A DNA stretch of 40,871 nt from JAAYBY01 sp964465385 (GTDB lineage Bacteria > Bacillota > Clostridia > Saccharofermentanales > UBA5734). Position 1 is the first letter of the stretch; the number at the start of each line of letters is the position of its first letter. The notes below the pieces were generated by a model. The model made no database searches. It saw nothing but the letters and a program-made list of their open reading frames with translations, and was not told the origin of the DNA. The position numbers were made by a program, and so were the translations under genes. The stretch covers positions 1 through 40,871 of the forward strand of contig CAYXIM010000005.1 in NCBI GenBank assembly GCA_964465385.1. Direction: 5' to 3'. Shown here one piece after another: positions 24,392 through 32,961 of this stretch.

Positions 24392-26896
24392 TTAACCCTC
24401 GTTCATTTGCAACAGTTCGATATCGTTCATCCAGCCCCAGAAGGTGGTGATGTCAGGCGTGATCGTATCAACATTGATGCGTTCCACGCTGAAAATAAAT
24501 GCTTCCTGCCTCTGGTAAATCGGCACTTCCACGGCCCAGTCGATGATGATGTCCAGACAGGCCTTGTAGGTCTGCTTGCGGAAAGCCTGGTCATCGCTGG
24601 AACGGGCTTCTATTATGAGGCGATCCAGTTCTTCATCCGTGATGTGGTACTTGTTGTCGTCCGTGCCGCCTTGTCCGATGACATTGGTGGAATGGTAGAT
24701 CTGATACATGTCTGGATCAATGCTCGCACCCCAGGCTGCCGTCCACATTTCCTGTGTGCCTGCATCCAGTTTGTCCCACAGTTCATTGACATCAGTTGGG
24801 TCAAACACGATCAGGTTGATGCCGATGTCTGCAAGCGTTTCCTTGGCTTCGGTGGCCAGTTTAAAGGACGGGTGATCACCGACACCTTCGCCGCCAACAA
24901 TGATTTCATATTCCAGGCTGGCCCCTTCCGGTGCCGCGGTGAACTTGCCACTGGCGTCGTCAAAGGTGTAACCTGCTGCGATCAGGTAGCCGATAGCTGC
25001 CTCTTTAGCAGCTTCATACTGGGCATCAGATCCCATATCCGACGTATAAATGTCGCTGCCGTCAACGGCCGTGGAGAAGGCCACTTTATAGCCCTCATCG
25101 GTCGGTTGCGGGGCAGCCCAGGAGGTGTTGGAAATGGGGTAGTTGATGACAGATCCCTGCTCGCCATAATAGGAGCTGACCGTCAGATCACGGTAGACCG
25201 CCAGCAGGGTGGCCAGGCCCTTGCGCAGGTTTTTGCTGTCTTCAGAAGCCGGCTCTCCGGCAACGTTGACTTTCGCAGCGTTGATGCCGATGTAGCCATA
25301 ACCCAGGAAGTCAACCGTGGTGGTCATGATCTTGTCGCCCGTGCTTTCATCATTGCTGTTGTAGCTTTTGATCTCTTCGCGGGCCGGCTTATTGAACGAA
25401 GGCTCGGCCAGATCCAAGGTGCCGGTACCAACGCCGGAAATTTTGTCGGCATCGGTCGTTTCTTTGAACTGCACGTTGGTGATGATCGGCTCGCCTTTGT
25501 AGTAATATTCATTGGCTTCAAAATAAACAATTTTGTTATCGTACTTGATAAACTTATAGGGGCCGGCACCCATGGGCTGGGTGGTTTTGGCCGCCACCAT
25601 GGACAAGTCATTAAAAGGGAAGCCAAAGGCATCGTTGTCGTAATCGTATTGATCGACGTCGCCATAGTAGTGCAGCGGTGAAACCGTGATTCCCAGGCTG
25701 TAAACGGCGGTTGCGTCAAAACCGTCAACGATGACTTCAACCACGGTGTCGCTTATTTTGCGAATGCCTTCAATGTTGGAAACACTCTGGCCGGCCATTT
25801 CCGGGTCTTGGGGTGCCCATTCCAGAATAAAAGCGCTCATGGCAGGAGCCAACGGATGAAACATCTCTTCGCTATAGTTTTCTATCTCATAGAAAGCTTC
25901 CACGTTGCCTTCATAGGCAATGAAGGCTTCCTCGTAATAGTCGGCCAGAGTCGGGTAGTTGCCGGCGTCCAGATCGAAAGCGGTGCCGGTAAGCGCTCCA
26001 ACCAGTTCACCATCATCGTTCAAGTCGGCAAAGCCCCAAAGGAACATGCCATAAGCAACCTGCATGCCTTCATCAGCAAGGATTTCTTCTTCGGTGTATC
26101 CCATATACTGCTCAGCCAAATCCAGGTAGTTGCTCACAATATAGTCGGTCAGGTCACCCAACGAAGCGATCCATTTATCTTTCAGGATGGCCTGGAAAGA
26201 GTCTTGCTGCGCTTGGCTCCAGTCATCTGATTCTGTCCATTCGTGCTCGCTGCCAGCCACATAAATGGCTTCGGCCATGGCCAGGTATTTGTCATAAACA
26301 GCGCCAGTTGACTGGGTGCGGTAATTCTGCATGCCCCGGATGGGCACGGAATACAGGGTTGATGACCCCGTGTAGCTTGGATCACTGTAGGCATAATAAG
26401 AAAAAATGATGTCGTCCGCCGTCATCGGCTCGCCATCACTGAATAGAATGTCGTCTCGAATGGTCCAGGTGTAGACCGTCTGGTCACTGGCTTCATCGTA
26501 ATCAACGTCCAGGTTGGCAATGCCTTTGTACTCGTAGTCGGTGTCGGCATAGGTAAGCGTCTCGCCTTCAATGGCGTTGTAGACAATGGCGCCGGTCCGA
26601 TCAGTTGTCAGCAAACTGACACCTGTCATGCTTGCCACATCAGCGTCATAAGCAGTTGACGAAAAAAACGGGCTGAACTTTTCACTGAACTGTGCATAGC
26701 CCACCACCAAGGGGGTGTCTTGCCTGAACCGGGTTGTTTCTTCCGGTTCTGTTGGTGCTTCTGTCTCAGTAGGCGCCTCAGTTGGTTTTTCGGTCGGTGC
26801 ATCGGTTTCCTTGGGGGCACAACCGGCAAACAGGCTGATCGCCAGGGTGAGCATGAGAAGCACTGACAGGTATTTCAATGCTTGCATCTTTCTCAT
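24392..26896 (-). CDS. oppA: Oligopeptide-binding lipoprotein OppA (SBP family 5), enlarged
   Basis: OppA is the surface lipoprotein that binds peptides for the Opp importer. The 834-residue protein has a signal peptide ending in the lipobox LFAGC (Cys26). A Thr/Pro/Glu linker with repeated EAPTE-like units at about 30-55 follows. The binding domain has TPLVVGYAQFSEKFSPFF, then ADDIIFSYY, and ends near the usual C terminus. Family members are about 540-600 residues, so about 250 are extra, mainly at about 180-345, where acidic and aromatic residues are frequent. AGGAGG is 9 bases upstream of the ATG. An own promoter lies about 110 bases upstream. Confidence 0.94.
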   Translation of the reverse strand: MRKMQALKYLSVLLMLTLAISLFAGCAPKETDAPTEKPTEAPTETEAPTEPEETTRFRQDTPLVVGYAQFSEKFSPFFSSTAYDADVASMTGVSLLTTDRTGAIVYNAIEGETLTYADTDYEYKGIANLDVDYDEASDQTVYTWTIRDDILFSDGEPMTADDIIFSYYAYSDPSYTGSSTLYSVPIRGMQNYRTQSTGAVYDKYLAMAEAIYVAGSEHEWTESDDWSQAQQDSFQAILKDKWIASLGDLTDYIVSNYLDLAEQYMGYTEEEILADEGMQVAYGMFLWGFADLNDDGELVGALTGTAFDLDAGNYPTLADYYEEAFIAYEGNVEAFYEIENYSEEMFHPLAPAMSAFILEWAPQDPEMAGQSVSNIEGIRKISDTVVEVIVDGFDATAVYSLGITVSPLHYYGDVDQYDYDNDAFGFPFNDLSMVAAKTTQPMGAGPYKFIKYDNKIVYFEANEYYYKGEPIITNVQFKETTDADKISGVGTGTLDLAEPSFNKPAREEIKSYNSNDESTGDKIMTTTVDFLGYGYIGINAAKVNVAGEPASEDSKNLRKGLATLLAVYRDLTVSSYYGEQGSVINYPISNTSWAAPQPTDEGYKVAFSTAVDGSDIYTSDMGSDAQYEAAKEAAIGYLIAAGYTFDDASGKFTAAPEGASLEYEIIVGGEGVGDHPSFKLATEAKETLADIGINLIVFDPTDVNELWDKLDAGTQEMWTAAWGASIDPDMYQIYHSTNVIGQGGTDDNKYHITDEELDRLIIEARSSDDQAFRKQTYKACLDIIIDWAVEVPIYQRQEAFIFSVERINVDTITPDITTFWGWMNDIELLQMNEG

Positions 26897-26927
26897 GAAT
26901 GTATTCCTCCTCCTTTGCTCTTACACA

Positions 26928-26978
26928 GCACGATTGGCCGCAAGAATAGAAACAAAGCCAGACCTTGTTCGATCGTGC
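26928..26978. repeat. Inverted repeat in the oppA leader
   Basis: GCACGAT (26928-26934) and ATCGTGC (26972-26978) are exact complements flanking 37 bases that include a smaller AACAAG/CTTTGTT pairing. They lie between the oppA promoter and SD, so the leader of about 100 bases can fold. No known riboswitch or T-box was recognised. Confidence 0.45.
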
Positions 26979-27005
26979 CGAATAGCCACTCCTTAATTAA
27001 TACCG

Positions 27006-27034
27006 ATTATTATCGCAAACATACCCTTTGTCAA
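27006..27034 (-). promoter_or_regulatory. Promoter of the opp operon
   Basis: TTGACA (27029-27034) and AATAAT (27006-27011) are 17 bases apart on the minus strand. It follows the divIC terminator and drives oppA-B-C-D-F. Confidence 0.75.
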
Positions 27035-27076
27035 CAGGATGGCCGCAAAACAGGCGGTCACGGGTTTAATTTAAAC

Positions 27077-27106
27077 AAAAAAGTGCCTGCTGGGGCAAAC
27101 TGGCAC
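27077..27106 (-). terminator. Terminator after divIC
   Basis: On the minus strand GTGCC and GGCAC (plus 27102-27106 and 27083-27087) enclose a small TGC/GCA pairing and are followed by six Ts. It separates the mazG-rqcP-divIC unit from opp. Confidence 0.65.
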
Positions 27107-27112
27107 AAAACG

Positions 27113-27430
27113 TCATTCTTCCGTAAACACTTTTTCATCCGGGTGGATCATACCTAATTGGTTGCGGGCCACCCGTTCAATATAGGCATCGGTTCCGATC
27201 AGGTGCTTGAGTTCTTGCAAAATAGCCAGATCTGTGTTGACTTCCTGCAAGTGCGCTTCCAGCTCAAGCCCGCGCGCACGGATCCGGGCCATCTGTGCTT
27301 CCTGCTTGAAGTAAATGGCGATGGCCGAGGACAGCAGCACAAGCAACAACATCCCGATCAAGATGCGGATCAAGATTTTACCCCCGCTGATGGGCCGCCT
27401 GATGGGTTTTGTTCGTAGACCCGTTGCCAT
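27113..27430 (-). CDS. divIC: Septum formation initiator DivIC/FtsB family protein
   Basis: DivIC/FtsB is a bitopic division protein that bridges FtsL and DivIB/FtsQ in the septal complex. The 105-residue protein has a basic N terminus (RTKPIRRP), one membrane segment at about 19-41, and a coiled coil (QEAQMARIRARGLELEAHLQEV and beyond). The typical end DAYIERVARNQLGMIHPDEKVF is present. AAAGGGG is the SD. In Bacillus, yabP and yabQ lie between the S4 gene and divIC; here they are missing and only 59 bases separate them. Confidence 0.92.
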   Translation of the reverse strand: MATGLRTKPIRRPISGGKILIRILIGMLLLVLLSSAIAIYFKQEAQMARIRARGLELEAHLQEVNTDLAILQELKHLIGTDAYIERVARNQLGMIHPDEKVFTEE

Positions 27431-27489
27431 GCCACGCCCCTTTCTGTTGCCCTTATTGTACTTAAGCCCGGCTGCAAGTGCAATGCCTG

Positions 27490-27753
27490 TCAGGGATTTT
27501 GCTCCTGCTGGGGAGGAAGGAGGTCAAAAAGCGTTGCCGCTTCTTCTTTACGCACCTGTTCGCGGACTTCTCGGATGCGTACCCCGGTCACGGCTGCGCC
27601 AAAACGGATGTGTATGATATCTCCCGCTTTGACCGGTAGACCAGGTTTGGCCGTTCGTCCGTTGACCGTGACCCGGCCCGCGGCACACAACTCATTGGCC
27701 ACTGTGCGCCGTTTGACCAGGCGAGACACTTTAAGGTATTTGTCAAGCCTCAT
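27490..27753 (-). CDS. rqcP: S4-domain RNA-binding protein RqcP (YabO)
   Basis: RqcP (formerly YabO, Hsp15-like) binds the stalled 50S-peptidyl-tRNA complex and helps RqcH add Ala tails in Bacillus ribosome quality control. The 87-residue product starts MRLDKYLKVSRLVKRRTVAN, followed by the S4 core GRVTVNGRTAKPGLPVKAGDII. The ATG at 27753 is preferred because AGGGGG lies 6 bases upstream; an ATG two codons earlier is possible. It overlaps mazG by 11 bases, suggesting coupling. Confidence 0.92.
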   Translation of the reverse strand: MRLDKYLKVSRLVKRRTVANELCAAGRVTVNGRTAKPGLPVKAGDIIHIRFGAAVTGVRIREVREQVRKEEAATLFDLLPPQQEQNP

Positions 27754-28600
27754 GGCCATCCCCCTGTCGCTTCTCGGTTTCTTTCACCGCATCCCACAAC
27801 CCATCCAGCTCTGCTAAAGACATGCTCTCCAATGCCTGATCCTGAGCAAGGGCCGCCTGCTCCAGCCGGGTGAAGCGGCGGATGAACTTATCGGTCGCCC
27901 GGTTTAAGGCCAGCTCCGGCTGGATCTTTAAATGCCGGGCCAGGTTCACAACTGAAAACAGCAGGTCACCAAGCTCAAGTTCCAAGGCAGCTTGGTGGTC
28001 TTCTGCCCGCAGGTCCTGGCCGGCCATGGCTGTGACCTCGTCAAGTTCTTCCCGTATCTTGTTTTGCGGGCCCCGGGCATCTGGCCAGTCAAAACCGACC
28101 TGCGCCGCTTTTTGTTGCACCTTATAGCTTCTGTGCAGCGCAGGTAGGGTTTGGGGGACGCCGTCGAGGACGGCTGCCTGGCTGCCCTGGCCTTTTTCCA
28201 GACGCTTGTTTTTTTCCCAGTGGTTAAGCACCTCGTCAGGTGTCTTCGCCTGGTCTGCCCCAAACAGGTGGGTATGCCGGGAGATCAGCTTGCGGCAAAT
28301 ACCCGTCACCACGTCTTCAAAAGAAAAAGACTTGTGTTCCGAGGCTATCTGGGCATGAAAAACGACCTGCATCAACACATCTCCCAGCTCGTCGCACAAG
28401 CGATCCGGCGAACCTTCCTGGATAGCTTCAACAGCTTCATACGCTTCTTCCAGCATGTGTTGACGCAGGCTGGTGTGGCTTTGCGCCCGGTCCCAGGGGC
28501 AACCTTGATCGCTTCTTAAGAAAGCCATGAGCGCCAGCAGCTCATCGATGGTGTAGGCTGTTTTGAGGGGAAAACGTTGGTTGGCGTCGGGCTGTTGCAT
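27743..28600 (-). CDS. mazG: Nucleoside triphosphate pyrophosphohydrolase MazG
   Basis: MazG hydrolyses (d)NTPs to the monophosphate and pyrophosphate, cleaning nucleotide pools. The 285-residue protein shows two MazG domains. The first has CPWDRAQSHTSLRQHMLEEAYEAVEAI and DELGDVLMQVVFHA with the EExxE-like and ExxD metal ligands at about 33-83. The second has EELDEVTA and ELGDLLFSVVNLARHL at about 195-240. Bacillus YabN carries an N-terminal tetrapyrrole-methylase-like domain, which is missing here. AAGGAG is 9 bases upstream. It overlaps rqcP by 11 bases and follows a small conserved gene by 23 bases. Confidence 0.95.
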   Translation of the reverse strand: MQQPDANQRFPLKTAYTIDELLALMAFLRSDQGCPWDRAQSHTSLRQHMLEEAYEAVEAIQEGSPDRLCDELGDVLMQVVFHAQIASEHKSFSFEDVVTGICRKLISRHTHLFGADQAKTPDEVLNHWEKNKRLEKGQGSQAAVLDGVPQTLPALHRSYKVQQKAAQVGFDWPDARGPQNKIREELDEVTAMAGQDLRAEDHQAALELELGDLLFSVVNLARHLKIQPELALNRATDKFIRRFTRLEQAALAQDQALESMSLAELDGLWDAVKETEKRQGDGHEA

Positions 28601-28623
28601 GGTCGGCTTCTCCTTGAAAGGCT

Positions 28624-28899
28624 TTACGTCCGATCCTCGGTTTCGATCCAGCGGATCTGAAAGCGCTCGAAAAAAATGGGGTCTGTAAACTGTTCTTTAA
28701 AGAAAAGGGTCTGGTGAAAGCGGGCAAATTCTCGGGTGTTTTTCTCCATCCACAAGGGGATGGGAATCTCCAGCTGGCGACAGAGGGCAACCAACGCCTG
28801 CTCCAGCTGGGTGACAAAACGGTCCTGATCTGCTGCAATGCGAACGGTTGCCGATCGAAGCATGAGATTGGCCTTGAACAGTTTACCCTCCAGTTGCAT
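28624..28899 (-). CDS. Small conserved-looking protein of unknown function
   Basis: I do not recognise a named family for this 91-residue product. It begins MQLEGKLFKANLMLRSATVR and has an amphipathic helix with LEQALVALCRQLEIP. It then has MEKNTREFARFHQT and ends in an aromatic/basic segment (FFERFQIRW). It looks soluble. The ATG at 28899 has AAAGGAG 7-8 bases upstream. It leads the mazG-rqcP-divIC unit and is preceded by a hairpin just before its SD and by an extended -10 promoter, so expression is probably deliberate. Confidence 0.75.
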   Translation of the reverse strand: MQLEGKLFKANLMLRSATVRIAADQDRFVTQLEQALVALCRQLEIPIPLWMEKNTREFARFHQTLFFKEQFTDPIFFERFQIRWIETEDRT

Positions 28900-28917
28900 G
28901 TACCGGTCTCCTTTTAG

Positions 28918-28944
28918 CTGCACCTCGGGTGATCAGCGGTGCAG
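28918..28944. repeat. Hairpin just before the SD of the small gene leading mazG
   Basis: CTGCACC (28918-28924) and GGTGCAG (28938-28944) are exact complements around a 13-base loop. The arm ends about five bases before the AAAGGAG SD. It could influence ribosome access; no regulator binding site was recognised. Confidence 0.4.
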
Positions 28945-28970
28945 GTGGCTGCTTGAGCCATCTGATGGTC

Positions 28971-28979
28971 ATTGTAGCA
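28971..28979 (-). promoter_or_regulatory. Extended -10 promoter of the mazG unit
   Basis: TACAAT (28971-28976) is preceded by TGC, an extended -10. The -35 region falls in the preceding terminator and matches poorly. It would start a transcript into the small gene, mazG, rqcP and divIC. Confidence 0.45.
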
Positions 28980-28988
28980 GATCAGACA

Positions 28989-29018
28989 TAAAAACACACC
29001 CGCCCGAGGGCGGGTGTG
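28989..29018 (-). terminator. Strong terminator of the 2-oxoacid dehydrogenase operon
   Basis: CACACCCGCCC (28995-29005) and GGGCGGGTGTG (29008-29018) are perfect complements with a very short loop, followed on the minus strand by TTTT then TATG. It lies 22 bases after the E1 stop. Confidence 0.9.
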
Positions 29019-29040
29019 CCTGGTGTTGGCAGGGTTTAGC

Positions 29041-31518
29041 TTAAACGCCAGCCTGGCCCTTGCGGATGACCTCAACATCTGAATAACGCTGCTCAGGTGT
29101 GTAGCCGGCAATCGGCTGGATCCGCTGGTGGAACAGGTCCACAAACCAGTGGGCTTGCGGGAAGAACTGGTCTTCCAATTCGTGTGCCGGCGTGATCCAG
29201 TTGCGTGAGCCCAGCACCATGGCCGGTGCATCCAGGTCATCAAAGCACAAGTCGGTGATGTTTCTGGCCAAGTCGTTGAGGTAGGAGCCGCGTTCACAGG
29301 CGTCTCCGGCAACAATGATCTTGCCGGTTTTGCGTACCGATTCAATAACCGGTTCGTAGTTGAAGGGAACCAGCGACCGTGCGTCGATCAGCTCCACATC
29401 GATCCCGTGTTGTTCAAAGAGCTTGGCTGCATCCAAGGCCCGGTAAAGGGTGGCTCCAACCGTCAGGATGGTCAGGTCCTTGCCCTGCTTCTTGACATCT
29501 GGCTCACCAATGGGAATTTGATAAGGTTGTTCGGGAACGCCACCCTCATGGAACATCTCTCCGATGTCATAAATCCGCTGGCTTTCAAAGCAGATCACCG
29601 GATCGGTCCCGTTAAGCGCAGCCGCCATCAAACCTTTCGCATCGTAGGGTGTGGCTGGGAAGATGACCTTCAAGCCAGGGATGTGGGTGCAAAGGGATGT
29701 CCAGTCCTGTGAGTGCTGGGCCCCGTACTTGGAGCCGACCGAAACACGAAGGACAACTGGCATTTTCAAAATGCCGGCAGACATGGCCTGCCATTTGGGC
29801 AACTGGTTGAACACTTCGTCACCGGCACGTCCCAGGAAGTCACAGTACATCAGTTCGACCAGGGCCCGGCCACCGCTCATGGCATAGCCAACAGCTGAGC
29901 CGACAATGGCCGCTTCCGAAATGGGTGAGTTGAAGAGTCTGTGGTAAGGCAAGGCCTCAGTCAGGCCGCGGTAAACAGCAAATGCGCCGCCCCAGTCCCT
30001 GTTCTCTTCACCATAGGCCACCAAGGTGGGATCGGTGTAAAACTGGTCCAAAATAGCTTCGAAAAGGCCGTCGCGCAACTGGTAAACACGGTTTTTGGAA
30101 ACAGGCTTGCCAGTCTCATCGAAGGCAAAACGCTGTTTGCGGGCAATCTGCTTAACCCGCGGGTTGTCTTCTTTGGCCATCAGGACATCGCAGGTGCGTC
30201 CTTCATCAAAGCTGGCCACCTGCTGGTTGGAGTACATCAATTTTTCGATCGCATCCGGCGTCTGCCCCAAATCCATGCGCGGAGATACATCCGGATCAAT
30301 GGCCAGGGAAACAGCGCGTGTCACAACACTGACGATGGTTTCGTCAATGGCTTCAAAATCACTCTCCTGGGCCAGGCCCGCTTCGAGCAGGTCACGCCGG
30401 AACGCATCGATAGAGTCCTGCTGTTCCCAGGCTTCTTTTTCCTGTGCGGTCCGATACGAGTCGGCATCTGAAGGTGAATGGCCTGTGTAGCGATAGGTTT
30501 GCGTATCCAGCAGCACCGGTCCGCGCTTGTCTTCAATGATTTCAATTTTTCTTTTAAACGCGTCAATGACAGCCAGCGGGTTGTAACCATCGATGCGTTC
30601 AGCATGCAGCTGGTCGGGGTTGATACCGGCACCGACCCGGGCAACAAAGTCGTAGCCCATGGTTTCACCGCGCGTCTGTCCACCCATGGCGTACTGGTTG
30701 TTCATGATATTGAAAATCAGGGGCAGTCCACCTTGCATGTCCCCTTCCCACAAGGTCCGGAACTGGTCCATGGCTGAGAGCATAAAGCCTTCCCAGACAG
30801 GGCCGCAGCCTAAGGCGCCATCACCGATGTTGCAGACGACCAGGCCAGGCTTGCGGTTGATTTTCTTGTACAGGGCCGCACCGACTGAAATGTCTCCAGA
30901 ACCGCCAACGATCGCGTTGTTGGGGTAAATGCCAAAGGGAAGGAAGAAGGCATGCATGGAGCCACCCAGACCCCGGTTGAAGCCGGTTTGCTTGGCAAAG
31001 ACTTCGGCCAGCGCGCCGTAGATCAAAAAGTCAACAGCCAGGGCTTTGAGCGGTCGGTCTTGTCCCTGGTTGGCTTTTTCAACGATGCGCCAGATGTCGC
31101 CACCCAAAAAGGTCTCCATCACAGTCTGCAGGGCTTCGTCATCCATCTTGTGGATAGCCGAAAGGCCCTTAGCCAGGATTTCACCGTGGCTGCGGTGAGA
31201 GCCGAAGATGGTGTCATGGGGCTGCAGCAGGTAAGCTTGGCCGACAGCTGCTGCCTCCTGACCGATAGACAGGTGGGCCGGTCCCGGGTTGTTGTATTCC
31301 AGCCCCTGATAGGTGTTGGTCGTCTTGATTTCATACAGCATGCTTTCGAATTCACGGATCAGCCGCATGTCATGATAAATACGCAGCATGTCGTCTTTGC
31401 TGTAGTGGCTGCTTTCTTCAGAAACGCTTTTCTTGTACTGATTGACCGGAATATCCTGAAACGTGATATACCCTGGTTTTCTGATTTCAACTGGATCCAC
31501 AAATAAATCTTTTGGCAT
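29041..31518 (-). CDS. Fused alpha-beta E1 of a 2-oxoacid dehydrogenase complex
   Basis: This 825-residue protein fuses the E1 alpha and beta subunits of a thiamine-diphosphate 2-oxoacid dehydrogenase (pyruvate, branched-chain or acetoin type). It decarboxylates the oxoacid and reductively acylates the lipoyl group of E2. The alpha part at about 40-410 has GGSMH at about 185-189, the ThDP motif GDG at 232-234 with NN at 273-274, and TGHSPSDADSYR in the phosphorylation-loop region. The beta part at about 480-815 has YGEENRDWGG, FNSPISEAAIVGSAVGYA and VELMYCDFLGRAGDEVFNQ. An extra stretch of about 50 residues lies at 115-165 in the alpha part. It is the last gene after E2 and lpdA. Sequence alone does not decide the substrate. 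Confidence 0.93.
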   Translation of the reverse strand: MPKDLFVDPVEIRKPGYITFQDIPVNQYKKSVSEESSHYSKDDMLRIYHDMRLIREFESMLYEIKTTNTYQGLEYNNPGPAHLSIGQEAAAVGQAYLLQPHDTIFGSHRSHGEILAKGLSAIHKMDDEALQTVMETFLGGDIWRIVEKANQGQDRPLKALAVDFLIYGALAEVFAKQTGFNRGLGGSMHAFFLPFGIYPNNAIVGGSGDISVGAALYKKINRKPGLVVCNIGDGALGCGPVWEGFMLSAMDQFRTLWEGDMQGGLPLIFNIMNNQYAMGGQTRGETMGYDFVARVGAGINPDQLHAERIDGYNPLAVIDAFKRKIEIIEDKRGPVLLDTQTYRYTGHSPSDADSYRTAQEKEAWEQQDSIDAFRRDLLEAGLAQESDFEAIDETIVSVVTRAVSLAIDPDVSPRMDLGQTPDAIEKLMYSNQQVASFDEGRTCDVLMAKEDNPRVKQIARKQRFAFDETGKPVSKNRVYQLRDGLFEAILDQFYTDPTLVAYGEENRDWGGAFAVYRGLTEALPYHRLFNSPISEAAIVGSAVGYAMSGGRALVELMYCDFLGRAGDEVFNQLPKWQAMSAGILKMPVVLRVSVGSKYGAQHSQDWTSLCTHIPGLKVIFPATPYDAKGLMAAALNGTDPVICFESQRIYDIGEMFHEGGVPEQPYQIPIGEPDVKKQGKDLTILTVGATLYRALDAAKLFEQHGIDVELIDARSLVPFNYEPVIESVRKTGKIIVAGDACERGSYLNDLARNITDLCFDDLDAPAMVLGSRNWITPAHELEDQFFPQAHWFVDLFHQRIQPIAGYTPEQRYSDVEVIRKGQAGV

Positions 31519-31573
31519 ACAAACCCTCCGTTGGTGTGCGCGTGGCCCTAAGCCTTGTTGCTAAACCGTTTGC

Positions 31574-32941
31574 TCATGCAAAGCCGCTGAAAATGGCTTC
31601 GCGAATGATCTCCCCGACCGTGGGATGGGGAAAAATCACTTCTTTAATGTCTTCAATCGTCAACTCTGTTTCAATCAGGATGCCCGCTGCCAGGATGATT
31701 TCAGAGGCGTAACTGCCCAGCATGTGGCAGCCTATCATCCGCTGGCTGTCGGGATCAATGAGTATTTTGATCAGGCCTGTTCCGCCTTCATTTTCAGCCA
31801 TATAGCGGCCGCTGTAATTCATGGGCAGGACGCTTTTTTGGTAGCGCAGGCCTTTTTCCTGACAGCTTTCTTCTGTTTCACCGACAAAGCCCATTTCAGG
31901 CTGGGTGTAGATCACCGAAGGCATGGCCTGGTAGCGCATGACATCTTGTTTGCCCAAGATGGTATTAATCGCAACTTCTGCCTCCCGGTAAGCGGCGTGG
32001 GCCAACATCCACACCCCGTTGACATCGCCAGCGGCGTAAACGTCAGGCACATTGGTTCTGCCCTGGCGATCGGTGACGATGTGCCCCTTGTCCACATGAA
32101 GGGCAATGTTTTCCAGGCCGATCTGGTCGGTTGTCGGCCTGCGCCCGACGCTGAGCAGGATCTTATCTGCCTGAATCGTCTGTGAACCTGCTTCGGTTTC
32201 AAAGCGCACCTGGTCGCCTTCCACAGCGGTCACCCGGCTCTTGAGATGAAAGATAATGCCTTGCTTTTCAAAAGCTTTCTGAAGCGCTGTGCCCAGCTCC
32301 CGATCGGCATTACCGGCAATATGGTCCAGCAATTCGATGACCGTCACCTGGCTGCCACAGGTTCTGAAGTAGGCAGCCATTTCCAGGCCGATGACACCAC
32401 CGCCAACGATCACCAGGCTTTTGGGGATTTCTTCCAGATCCAGAATCTCACGGTTGGTCAGGACACGGCCCGCTTCGAAACCTTGGGCCACACCTGGGAT
32501 AGGCGGAACCACGGCTTCAGATCCGGTTGCAATCAAAAGTTTTTGCCCTTCAATGACCTCATCTGCGACGGCAACACGAATGACACCGTTTTCACGGCCC
32601 AGAATGGTTCCATGGCCCGTTTTAACGGTCACGTTCTTGGCTCGAAGCTGAGCCCGGATGCCGCCAACCAAGCGGTCAACCACTTTGTTTTTGCGCTTGA
32701 TGACAGCCGCCGCGTCATAGGTGACGGAAGCAGCTGTTACGCCGAAGGTGGCGCCATTTTTTGCGTGGTCGTATATTTTGGCACTGTTGAGCAATGTTTT
32801 TGAGGGAATGCAACCCTCGTTAAGGCACACGCCACCCAGTTTGTTCTTTTCGATTAAAACGGTTGATAAGCCCGCTTCACCAGCTCGTTCAGCCGCCAGG
32901 TAACCGGCCGGCCCGCCGCCTAAAACGATTAAATCTACCAT
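31574..32941 (-). CDS. lpdA: Dihydrolipoyl dehydrogenase (E3)
   Basis: E3 reoxidises the dihydrolipoyl group of E2, passing electrons via FAD to NAD+. The 455-residue protein has an N-terminal FAD-binding GGGPAGYLAAERAG at about 8-21 and the redox-active cysteine pair in GGVCLNEGCIPSKTLL at about 36-51. An NAD-binding GGGVIGLEMAA follows, then GRRPTTDQIGLE. The C-terminal dimer interface contains HMLGSYASEIILA and the active-site HPTVGE with the base His. SD AGGAGG is 5 bases from the ATG. It lies 20 bases after E2 and 55 bases before E1, so it serves this complex. Confidence 0.96.
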   Translation of the reverse strand: MVDLIVLGGGPAGYLAAERAGEAGLSTVLIEKNKLGGVCLNEGCIPSKTLLNSAKIYDHAKNGATFGVTAASVTYDAAAVIKRKNKVVDRLVGGIRAQLRAKNVTVKTGHGTILGRENGVIRVAVADEVIEGQKLLIATGSEAVVPPIPGVAQGFEAGRVLTNREILDLEEIPKSLVIVGGGVIGLEMAAYFRTCGSQVTVIELLDHIAGNADRELGTALQKAFEKQGIIFHLKSRVTAVEGDQVRFETEAGSQTIQADKILLSVGRRPTTDQIGLENIALHVDKGHIVTDRQGRTNVPDVYAAGDVNGVWMLAHAAYREAEVAINTILGKQDVMRYQAMPSVIYTQPEMGFVGETEESCQEKGLRYQKSVLPMNYSGRYMAENEGGTGLIKILIDPDSQRMIGCHMLGSYASEIILAAGILIETELTIEDIKEVIFPHPTVGEIIREAIFSGFA

Positions 32942-32961
32942 GGTTTCCTCCTATTGTGCCG

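Noticed and set aside
24353..25681. Open frame of 442 codons on the plus strand opposite oppA
   Set aside because: It is wholly antisense to the clear oppA gene, lacks an SD and recognisable motifs, and reflects codon bias of the other strand.
26897..27005. Riboswitch or T-box in the oppA leader
   Set aside because: The leader can fold but shows no T-box sequence, specifier stem or known riboswitch core.
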